In this document: positions 6,500-12,899 of the stretch, in pieces | Layout: every line of letters starts with the position of its first letter | Numbering within the stretch: the first letter of the stretch is position 1 | NCBI GenBank assembly: GCA_021847685.1 | Contig: JAJZQE010000007.1 | Coordinates: forward strand, 1-14,427 | Origin: a bacterium | GTDB lineage: Bacteria; Patescibacteriota; Saccharimonadia; Saccharimonadales; Saccharimonadaceae | Reading direction: 5' to 3' | Length of the DNA: 14,427 nt | The notes under the pieces: model-generated | The model's input: the letters and a program-made list of their open reading frames with translations, nothing else | Database searches by the model: none | What the model was told of the DNA's origin: nothing | Program-made: the position numbers and the translations under genes

Positions 6500-6508
6500 T
6501 GTTATACT
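6500..6508 (+). promoter_or_regulatory. Extended -10 promoter of the DHH gene (leaderless)
   Basis: TG-T-TATACT, with the -10 box at 6503-6508, ends exactly 7 nt before the ATG at 6516. Transcription would start at or one base before the start codon. The 7-nt gap (AAAAACA) contains no Shine-Dalgarno sequence. A second TATAAT at 6493-6498 could give a leader of about 10 nt instead. Confidence 0.65.
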
Positions 6509-6515
6509 AAAAACA

Positions 6516-7517
6516 ATGTTTGAATCTGCAAAACAACTTATCGATAATGCGAATAAAATTCTAATTATTCAGGCTGAAAACCCCGATGGTGACTCACTCG
6601 GTAGTGCCCTGGCGCTTGAAGAAATCCTAGGCGATCTTGGTAAAAAAGTCAGCCTTTATTGCGATGTCGACATGCCAAAGTACCTGCATTATATCAGTGG
6701 TTGGGACCGCGTTACCCAGGATTTTGATACTTCAGCCGACTTAGCCATTATCGTCGACACTTCAAGCGATACCCTAATCGGCAAAGCTTTAATTATCCCT
6801 GGGGCCCGTCATTTTCTGGAAAGTCACCCCGTTCTGGTCATCGACCACCACATCGAAACGGCTGCCACGCTTAGCTTTGACCACACTATGGTGCTAGAAG
6901 AGGCGGTTTCATCCAGCCAGGTTATTTATAAACTTGCCACCGCTTGCAACTGGGCAATCAATCAACAAGCCGCCGAAAATATGCTAGCAGCATTACTGTC
7001 GGACAGCCTAGGTCTTAGCACTCAAAACGTGAACGCCGAAACCTTTTTAGTCGCCAGCAAGTTAACCGAATTAGGCGCCTCACCAGCCACTATCGAAGAA
7101 CGACGCCGCGAATTTATGAAAAAGTCAGCCGACATCCTTAAATACAAAGGCCAGCTCATCGAGCGAATCGAGTATTTTCTGGATGGTAAATTAGCCGTCA
7201 TTCGCATTCCATGGGAAGAGATTCAACAATACAGCGACCAATATAATCCTAGTGTACTAGTACTGGATGAGATGCGCCTAGTGGAAGGCGTCGAGTTGGG
7301 CGTGGCGATTAAAACTTATCCTGATGGTAAATTAACCGGCAAATTGCGTAGCAATAAGCCAATCTCGGCAACTGTCGCCGGATATTTTGGCGGTGGTGGT
7401 CACCAATACGCCGCTGGCTTCCGCATCTATGAATCAATCGAAACAATCTTACCCGAACTACTTGAGGCCACGCAAAAAGCCCTACAGGAGGTAGCTAATG
7501 ACACTCAGGCTTCATAA
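6516..7517 (+). CDS. DHH/DHHA1 phosphoesterase (NrnA/Pap-like), variant motif I
   Basis: Family members are Mn-dependent phosphodiesterases that degrade short oligonucleotides (nanoRNA), pAp or cyclic dinucleotides. Seen in 333 aa: motif I ENPDGDSLGS (21-30), motif II IIVDTSS with Asp81, motif III VIDHH (109-112), motif IV LLSDSLGLST with Asp163, a linker, and the C-terminal DHHA1 domain ending in the glycine-rich FGGGGHQYAAGF. The family's metal-binding His in motif I (H-x-x-P-D) is Ala20 here; the two motif-I Asp (24, 26), Asp81, His111/112 and Asp163 are kept. The gene has its own leaderless-type promoter. Its last 20 nt overlap cysS, so the two form an operon. Probably a bifunctional oligoribonuclease/pAp phosphatase; the exact substrate cannot be read from sequence. 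Confidence 0.88.
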   Translation: MFESAKQLIDNANKILIIQAENPDGDSLGSALALEEILGDLGKKVSLYCDVDMPKYLHYISGWDRVTQDFDTSADLAIIVDTSSDTLIGKALIIPGARHFLESHPVLVIDHHIETAATLSFDHTMVLEEAVSSSQVIYKLATACNWAINQQAAENMLAALLSDSLGLSTQNVNAETFLVASKLTELGASPATIEERRREFMKKSADILKYKGQLIERIEYFLDGKLAVIRIPWEEIQQYSDQYNPSVLVLDEMRLVEGVELGVAIKTYPDGKLTGKLRSNKPISATVAGYFGGGGHQYAAGFRIYESIETILPELLEATQKALQEVANDTQAS

Positions 7518-9012
7518 CACCCTGACCGGAACCGACCAGATTTTTGAATCACAGACACCTAATTTAGTTAGGCTTTACACCTGTGGACCGACCGTCTATG
7601 ATTATTTGCACGTCGGCAACTGGTTTGGCTATATCGCTTGGGACGTGCTAGTCCGCGTGCTTATCGCCAACGAATATGAAGTTGAGCGAGTTTTAAATAT
7701 TACCGATGTTGGGCACTTGGTGAGTGATGGTGATGAGGGCCAGGATAAACTTGAAAAAGGCGCCAAGCGTGAGGGTAAAACCGCCTGGGATATTGCCGAT
7801 TTTTACAGCCAAGACTTTCTAAAAGGCGTCGACCGGCTCGGTCTTGTCCAACCGCAGCATATCGTTAAAGCAACCGATTACATACCGCAACAAATCGAAC
7901 TTGTTCGAACTCTTAAAAATAAGGGGTATACCTATCAAATTGACGATGGCATTTATTTCGATACAAGCAAGTTTCCAAGCTATGCTGATTTCGCACATCT
8001 TGACCTGAAAGCGCTTCAAGCTGGCGCACGCGTCGAGTTTAACCCCGAAAAACGTAACCACAGTGATTTTGCATTATGGAAATTCACGCCAGAGAGCGAA
8101 AAACGCGACATGGAGTGGGAAACGCCCGATGATATATTAGAATATAGAAGTGAGAAGATAGAAGATAGCGAAAGCTCAAATAAAAAAAATCCCTCAGGTG
8201 AACAACCAGTCATGGGCTTTCCGGGCTGGCATTTAGAGTGCTCGGCTATGGCAATGTCGATTTTAGGCGAGACGCTTGATATTCACACCGGTGGTATTGA
8301 CCATATTCCGGTGCATCACACTAATGAAATCGCTCAGTCCGAAGCGGCAACAGGCAAAACTTTTAGTAAATTTTGGCTGCACAACAATCATCTTAAGGTT
8401 GACGGCACCAAAATCAGCAAATCGCTTGATAACGGCTATACGCTGGATGATTTAGCTAAAAAAGGCTACAGCCCCGACGACTTTCGTATGTTTGCGTTAC
8501 AGACTCATTATCGCACCGAAGGCAATTTTACGTTCGATAATTTAACAAGCGCCAAAAATCGACTGCACAACTGGCGTAATATTGCGGCATTGCGCCATCA
8601 AACGCACGACACGCTCCGCGACGATGACGACAAATGCACCGATGACAAGTCAGTTTCACTTTACGCCACCGCTCAGGCCGTCCTAGCCGCCTTAAACGAG
8701 GATTTAAACACACCAGCCGCCCTAGCAATCGTTGATGACGCCTTTTCGCGGCTGACACACACTCGGCTGGACGATATTCACCAGCACGCCTTTGTCCAAC
8801 TACTGGAAACCGTCGACGAACTGCTTGGCCTAAGGTTAGTCGCTAACTCACCAGATGTTTCCGATGATATCAAAATGTTTATCATCAAGCGCCAGCAAGC
8901 CCGTGAGCGTCAAGATTGGCAAACTTCGGATGATCTTCGTAAAGAAATCGAAAAGAGCGGCATCACCGTACGTGACACCGCCCATGGCCCAATTTGGGAA
9001 TATCTAGACTAA
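7498..9012 (+). CDS. cysS: Cysteinyl-tRNA synthetase with a 28-residue insertion
   Basis: Class I synthetase that charges tRNA-Cys. Seen in 504 aa: TCGPTVYDYLHVGN with the HIGH-type motif HVGN (38-41) and Cys29. ITDVGHLVSDGDEG follows, then GFPGWHLECSAM with Cys248, GGIDHIPVHHTNEIAQS with His273 and Glu277, KISKS (305-309, the KMSKS loop), and a helical anticodon-binding C-terminus. The four zinc ligands Cys29, Cys248, His273 and Glu277 keep the family spacing. Between DMEWETP and MGFPGWH there is an extra acidic, low-complexity stretch (residues 211-238, nt 8128-8211), AT-richer than its surroundings with an ATAGAAG repeat. Start: ATG at 7498 with a perfect AGGAGG (7486-7491) inside the end of the DHH gene. 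The ITDVGHL-type N-terminal half resembles the CysRS form I associate with CPR bacteria. Confidence 0.95.
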   Translation: MTLRLHNTLTGTDQIFESQTPNLVRLYTCGPTVYDYLHVGNWFGYIAWDVLVRVLIANEYEVERVLNITDVGHLVSDGDEGQDKLEKGAKREGKTAWDIADFYSQDFLKGVDRLGLVQPQHIVKATDYIPQQIELVRTLKNKGYTYQIDDGIYFDTSKFPSYADFAHLDLKALQAGARVEFNPEKRNHSDFALWKFTPESEKRDMEWETPDDILEYRSEKIEDSESSNKKNPSGEQPVMGFPGWHLECSAMAMSILGETLDIHTGGIDHIPVHHTNEIAQSEAATGKTFSKFWLHNNHLKVDGTKISKSLDNGYTLDDLAKKGYSPDDFRMFALQTHYRTEGNFTFDNLTSAKNRLHNWRNIAALRHQTHDTLRDDDDKCTDDKSVSLYATAQAVLAALNEDLNTPAALAIVDDAFSRLTHTRLDDIHQHAFVQLLETVDELLGLRLVANSPDVSDDIKMFIIKRQQARERQDWQTSDDLRKEIEKSGITVRDTAHGPIWEYLD

Positions 9013-10122
9013 TTTAACTGATTTTTCTCTGGCCAAAGCCCGACGGCTTTTTTTGACGCCTTTTCTGGTGACATACTCGTCAACAAAAATCCTAACACAA
9101 CCAGCAATTGGAATCGAAATAATACCACCGGCAATACCAAATAGGTAAATACCGATAATAACCGACACCAAGATTGCCAGTGCCGATAGCTCGAGCTTTC
9201 GAGATTGAATCTTGGGAACGATATAATTATTTTCAATTTGCATGTAGATGACAAAGGCGATTACAAAAACCAGCGCCGCACCCGGGTCGTTAAATAACAA
9301 AACTAAGCCGATAATAACCATGCCAATCATCTCGCCAAACATTGGGATTAACGACATGATAAAGATAATCGCCGCCGCTGGAATCGCAAAGTTAGCCGGA
9401 ACATTAAAAATCAAGCTTAAAACAAACACCGATAAACCGGCAAATAGTCCGGCAATCGCTGAAATTGATAGCTGTCCAGTCACATAGCCAGTTACCACCG
9501 AGTACATGCGACGAATTAATGATTGGTGATAGTCCATCAGGTTTTCGTCATTATATAATCTCCACAGGCGTTTCATCCAGACAGGTCCTTCGACCAGCAT
9601 AAAGAATGATAAACCGAGTATCATAATCAAGGTTGACACACCATAAAAGAACGAGCCAATACCCGACAACAGGTTAGAGCCAACCGCACCAGCTAGCGAC
9701 GTGGCGCTATCTTTGATTGAATTAACCAAGCTATCGACTTGTGGCTGAAGGTTATAAGTATGAATAAAGGCGTTAAGACCCTTGTATTGTTCAGTTGCAC
9801 TTGTTACTAATCCGGGGAAAGTTTCGGCAACCTTAGCAGTTTGCTGAACGATCGGTGGCACCACCAAAAACATAAAGGCACCAAGGGCCAGAACGACAGC
9901 CACATAAGCAAGGGCAGTACCTCCAACGCGACTTCGACCAGGCAAAATCCTAGCCAAACGGTTAACCGGCGGATTAAGCACCAAAGCCAAAAAAGCGGCT
10001 GAAGCAATAATAATCAGTGCTGTGCGTGCGCTGTAAATTACGAAGGCGGCGACAACAAATCCAATGACAACCAGCCAAAACCTTACAAATGTCCGTGTAT
10101 CGATATCGAGTTTTATCTTCAT
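9004..10122 (-). CDS. AI-2E family (PerM-like) membrane transporter
   Basis: A 372-aa membrane protein of the AI-2E transporter family (PF01594 type), whose members include TqsA, PerM and sodium/proton antiporters. Seen: about eight hydrophobic segments, in the order two N-terminal helices (13-50, with the VLNPPVNRL loop), a third helix, a long soluble periplasmic-type segment (about 95-150), and the remaining helices. The signature QIENNYIVPKI lies in the C-terminal half, and the tail is strongly basic (KKSRRALAREK). The ATG at 10122 was chosen because an upstream in-frame GTG (10143) lies inside the promoter. It converges on cysS with stop codons overlapping by 9 nt, and diverges from the HxlR gene. 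Its substrate is unknown; AI-2 transport should not be assumed. Confidence 0.9.
   Translation of the reverse strand: MKIKLDIDTRTFVRFWLVVIGFVVAAFVIYSARTALIIIASAAFLALVLNPPVNRLARILPGRSRVGGTALAYVAVVLALGAFMFLVVPPIVQQTAKVAETFPGLVTSATEQYKGLNAFIHTYNLQPQVDSLVNSIKDSATSLAGAVGSNLLSGIGSFFYGVSTLIMILGLSFFMLVEGPVWMKRLWRLYNDENLMDYHQSLIRRMYSVVTGYVTGQLSISAIAGLFAGLSVFVLSLIFNVPANFAIPAAAIIFIMSLIPMFGEMIGMVIIGLVLLFNDPGAALVFVIAFVIYMQIENNYIVPKIQSRKLELSALAILVSVIIGIYLFGIAGGIISIPIAGCVRIFVDEYVTRKGVKKSRRALAREKSVKLV
9035..9054 (+). terminator. Intrinsic terminator of the cysS operon, inside the convergent gene
   Basis: AAAGCC (9035-9040), loop CGAC, GGCTTT (9045-9050), with seven T in a row (9048-9054). It lies 22 nt after the cysS stop but within the last codons of the minus-strand AI-2E gene, where the same bases encode the basic KKSRRALA tail. 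There is no T-run in the opposite direction, so it acts only on plus-strand transcripts. Confidence 0.82.
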
Positions 10123-10129
10123 GTTGCGT

Positions 10130-10159
10130 ATTATACACTGCACGGCAAGGTTTTGACAC
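10130..10159 (-). promoter_or_regulatory. Promoter of the AI-2E gene (leaderless)
   Basis: On the minus strand: GTGTCA (10159-10154), an 18-nt spacer, and TATAAT (10135-10130). The -10 ends exactly 7 nt before the ATG at 10122, so transcription should begin at or next to the start codon. There is no Shine-Dalgarno sequence. It lies back to back with the HxlR promoter in a 129-nt divergent intergenic region. Confidence 0.75.
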
Positions 10160-10215
10160 CATAGCCCGACAAGTTTCTTATATATATTAGCCGAAAGAAG
10201 TCTCGCCCGACCCTT

Positions 10216-10244
10216 TTGACAATTTTAGCTATACAAAGTATAAT
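10216..10244 (+). promoter_or_regulatory. Full-consensus sigma-70 promoter of the HxlR gene
   Basis: TTGACA (10216-10221), exactly 17 nt, then TATAAT (10239-10244): a perfect consensus promoter. The -10 ends 7 nt before the ATG at 10252, so the mRNA should be leaderless. So strong a promoter for a regulator suggests it is normally held down by repression. Confidence 0.9.
10230..10242 (+). promoter_or_regulatory. Candidate operator overlapping the HxlR -10 box
   Basis: TATAC-AAA-GTATA is a perfect 5-3-5 dyad whose right half covers the first bases of the -10 hexamer. HxlR-family repressors (YodB, CatR and similar) bind dyads with TAC/GTA half-sites near their own promoters. Autorepression through this site is inferred. 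Confidence 0.5.
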
Positions 10245-10251
10245 ATTTAGC

Positions 10252-10572
10252 ATGAATAACAAAACCGTAATCGGCTGCATCGATACCGCCACCGAGATAA
10301 TCGGCGACAAATGGACACCACGCTTGTTGCGTTTTTTTATAAACGAAAAAACTGTCAGGTTCTGCCGATTGCAGGATGCTGTTAACGGTATCAACCCACG
10401 GACTCTCTCGGCCAGACTCGACCGACTAGAGAGCGAGGGTATAATTATTAAATTAACTAACTCCGGTTCATCACGCTGTGAATACAGTCTGACTGAAAAA
10501 GGTAAAGATTTGTTACCAATTCTCGTCGATATGGAATCATGGAGCAATAAATACACAACCATAAGTCAATAA
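10252..10572 (+). CDS. HxlR-family (DUF24) winged-helix transcriptional regulator
   Basis: A 106-aa DNA-binding protein. HxlR-type regulators sense electrophiles, oxidants or metabolites, often through one N-terminal cysteine. Seen: Cys9 followed by the family pattern TATEIIGDKWTPRLLRFF, the recognition region GINPRTLSARLDRLESEGII (46-65), then wing and terminal helix RCEYSLTEKGKDLLPILVDM. Two further cysteines are Cys38 and Cys76. Cys9 sits where family members carry the redox-active Cys. The ATG at 10252 is fixed by the promoter: an in-frame TTG at 10216 is the -35 box itself. A response regulator starts 41 nt downstream with no terminator between, so the three regulatory genes are likely one transcript. 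Confidence 0.9.
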   Translation: MNNKTVIGCIDTATEIIGDKWTPRLLRFFINEKTVRFCRLQDAVNGINPRTLSARLDRLESEGIIIKLTNSGSSRCEYSLTEKGKDLLPILVDMESWSNKYTTISQ

Positions 10573-10613
10573 ATTCCAAGCTAACACTCAGTTTAAAGGT
10601 ATAAGGTAAAAAT

Positions 10614-11288
10614 ATGAGAGTACTAGTAATCGAAGACGACCACAAGATAGCAAATGCCCTAAAAAAGGCATTGGAGCAAGATAAGTACGCTGTTGATGTG
10701 TCCTATGATGGTGACGATGGTTATGCCATGGCAACGACTGAACCTTACGACGTAGCAATTATCGATCGAATGATTCCTGGCGAATATGATGGTTTAAAAA
10801 TTGTTCAAGCCATGCGCCAAGCCAAGATTCACACCCCGGTAATTCTACTGACTGCCCTCGGCAGCATTCGCGACCGTACTAAGGGACTTGATAGTGGCGC
10901 TGACGACTACCTTGTCAAACCGTTTGCTCTTGAGGAACTGTTGGCCCGCGTCCGCGCCCTAATTAGACGCCCAGCCGAGCAACAATCTAGCATTTTACAG
11001 TACAAAGACTTATCGATGGATACTAATAACTTTGTCGTAAAACGGGCAGATAAAACAATAAATTTGACTAGTCGCGAATTTTCGCTACTTGAATATCTGA
11101 TGCGTAACCCAGAAAGAACCGTGACTAAGGATGCAATTATCAGCCACGTTTGGAATTATGACGCTGACATTTTGCCAAATACCGTTGAAGTTTATATTAA
11201 ATATCTTCGCGCCAAGATTGACGCACCCTTTAAGACTAATCTGATTCACACCATCCGAGGTTTTGGCTACAGGCTAGGCGAGAGCTAG
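10614..11288 (+). CDS. OmpR/PhoB-family response regulator
   Basis: A 224-aa two-component output regulator. The N-terminal receiver (1-117) carries the acidic pair Glu7/Asp8-Asp9 (VIEDD), phospho-acceptor Asp51 (AIIDRMIP), the switch Thr80 (ILLTALG) and Lys102 (LVKPF). The C-terminal winged-helix domain (about 127-224) shows INLTSREFSLLEYLMRNPER, a recognition helix around NTVEVYIKYLRAKI, and the IHTIRGFGYRLG wing. All key residues are present. AAGG (10603-10606) lies 7 nt before the ATG. One nucleotide separates its TAG from the kinase ATG, which marks a co-translated pair. The QseB/CpxR/MprA-like architecture gives no clue to targets. Confidence 0.96.
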   Translation: MRVLVIEDDHKIANALKKALEQDKYAVDVSYDGDDGYAMATTEPYDVAIIDRMIPGEYDGLKIVQAMRQAKIHTPVILLTALGSIRDRTKGLDSGADDYLVKPFALEELLARVRALIRRPAEQQSSILQYKDLSMDTNNFVVKRADKTINLTSREFSLLEYLMRNPERTVTKDAIISHVWNYDADILPNTVEVYIKYLRAKIDAPFKTNLIHTIRGFGYRLGES

Positions 11289-11289
11289 T

Positions 11290-12348
11290 ATGTTTAAGTC
11301 GGCCACGCTCAAGCTAACCGGCTGGTATCTGCTGATACTAATGGTTACGAGCATTATTTTTAGTGTGGCAATTTACGGATCGACCTTTAACGAGGTTAGT
11401 TTTCGTTTAGAGAGATTACAAAACAGCCTCAGATTAGAGCCGGGCTTCGCCCCGGATTACACCAATAGCCTAACCACCAGTGAGTCAAACAATGCCTCGA
11501 CGCATATTATTACCGAGCTTATTTACGCTAATCTTGTCATTCTGATTGGCGGCGGCTTTATAAGTTATTTCCTGGCCAGGCGAACCCTGCGTCCAATCGA
11601 AGAGGCTCATGATGCCCAAGCACGTTTTACCAGTGACGCCAGCCATGAACTTCGTACCCCGCTTGCTGCCATGCGAAGTGAGATCGAAGTTGTTTTGCGT
11701 GATAAAAACTCGACTAAAGAGGAGCTCGAGTCGGTACTGCGTAGTAATATCGAGGAAGTCGACAAACTGACCAGCCTGTCCGAAATGCTGCTTAATCTGT
11801 CGCGACTTGATCATGACAAATTAGAACTGACGGCCGTTGATATTTTCGATGTAACCAAACGAGTCACTGAAATTTATGATAAATCAAATCGTCGAGTCAT
11901 TATCAAGCTCACCAAACGTCCGCTGGTTGAAGGTAACGAAACTGCCATATCTGAATTATTCTCTGTCTTAATCGACAATGCGCTTAAGTATAGCCCTAAA
12001 GGCTCCCAAGTTCATATCTCTATCTCGGCCACCAACCGCCAAGCTAAGTTTAGCATTAAAAATAGCGGGCCCGGCATCGACGCTAAAGCTTTACCCCACA
12101 TCTTTGATCGATTTTATCGCGCCGACAATTCGCGCACCAAACATGACAACAAAGGTTATGGATTAGGTTTGGCGCTCGCAAAAAAAATCGTCGAACTGCA
12201 TAATGGCGAGCTGACCGCTACCAGTACACCTGGCAAGACAACCATATTCTCGGTCGCCTTGCCACTTATCCAAAACCAATCTAACTTTCCGCCAAGAAAA
12301 CGTAAAATTAACCACGATTCGGCAAATCACAGTCATATCTCAGCTTAG
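11290..12348 (+). CDS. Sensor histidine kinase, HisKA/HATPase_c
   Basis: The partner kinase of the upstream regulator, 352 aa. Seen: transmembrane segment 1 (about 9-29), a short extracytoplasmic domain (about 30-75) with no recognisable fold, transmembrane segment 2 (about 76-96), a cytoplasmic linker RRTLRPIEEAHDAQ, and the H-box FTSDASHELRTPLAAM with phospho-His119. The N-box contains LFSVLIDNALKYSP, then G1 (IKNSGPGID), F-box (IFDRFYRAD) and G2 (GYGLGLALAKKIVE). No canonical HAMP domain is obvious; the region after TM2 is too short. The tail after the ATPase domain (about 24 residues) is basic and His-rich. The small sensory loop suggests sensing in the membrane or by a partner protein. 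Confidence 0.95.
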   Translation: MFKSATLKLTGWYLLILMVTSIIFSVAIYGSTFNEVSFRLERLQNSLRLEPGFAPDYTNSLTTSESNNASTHIITELIYANLVILIGGGFISYFLARRTLRPIEEAHDAQARFTSDASHELRTPLAAMRSEIEVVLRDKNSTKEELESVLRSNIEEVDKLTSLSEMLLNLSRLDHDKLELTAVDIFDVTKRVTEIYDKSNRRVIIKLTKRPLVEGNETAISELFSVLIDNALKYSPKGSQVHISISATNRQAKFSIKNSGPGIDAKALPHIFDRFYRADNSRTKHDNKGYGLGLALAKKIVELHNGELTATSTPGKTTIFSVALPLIQNQSNFPPRKRKINHDSANHSHISA

Positions 12349-12415
12349 TGCGCAACAATAGAAAAGCGTAGATAATCGCAAGCATAAAAAGTAAAAGTTA
12401 TTGGAGGAGAATAGT

Positions 12416-12892
12416 ATGCAAAATCCTATTAGCACATCCAGACGAATTATTAGCAAAAAGGGAATGAAGGAATTAAAAAAGTCCATCGCCAATCTTGAGC
12501 ACGATATCAAGATGGCCCGCCTAAGCTTGCGCGATATCGACAAGACTTCAGGCCACGATGAATTATTTGAAAGAATCGAAAAACTGTCATACATAGAAGC
12601 GCTCGAGGAATCACTTGAGAACAAGCGCCAGATTCTTGCGACAGCAGTACCGCTACCATCAAAACGTGCGCGCTTGCAAGTCGCCATTGGCTCAATTGTC
12701 GATTTAATCGACCAACAAGGACGACTATTCCGCTATACGTTGGTGGATAGTTTTGAAGCTAACCCAAGCGACGGTCGTATATCGGTTGCTAGTCCACTAG
12801 GTCGAACCCTTATCGGTAAAACCGTTCAGGATATTATCGAATGGGGTAACGGCATTAAAAACAATCAGTTGCGCCTAGTTCGGATTATGTAA
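12416..12892 (+). CDS. GreA/GreB-like transcription factor with atypical coiled-coil tip
   Basis: Gre factors enter the RNA polymerase secondary channel and stimulate transcript cleavage. Seen in 158 aa: an N-terminal coiled coil (about 13-75, starting ISKKGMKELKKSIANLEHDI) and a C-terminal FKBP-like domain (about 86-145). The FKBP-like domain carries VAIGSIVDLIDQQG and RISVASPLGRTLIGKTVQDI, which match the conserved GreA ISV-SP-ARALIGK region. The family's tip motif (GDLxENAEY) is not present; the equivalent stretch reads TSGHDELFERIEKL, with acids at 48, 49 and 52. It could be a divergent GreA or a Gfh/TraR-like modulator without cleavage activity. A perfect GGAGGAG (12403-12409) lies 6 nt before the ATG. 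It starts 67 nt after the kinase, and no terminator is seen between. It converges with copA, 7 nt between stops. Confidence 0.85.
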   Translation: MQNPISTSRRIISKKGMKELKKSIANLEHDIKMARLSLRDIDKTSGHDELFERIEKLSYIEALEESLENKRQILATAVPLPSKRARLQVAIGSIVDLIDQQGRLFRYTLVDSFEANPSDGRISVASPLGRTLIGKTVQDIIEWGNGIKNNQLRLVRIM

Positions 12893-12899
12893 AAAGCGA

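Noticed and set aside
468..12892. TGA recoded as glycine or tryptophan
   Set aside because: No gene contains an in-frame TGA and Trp is encoded by TGG, so the standard code explains everything seen.
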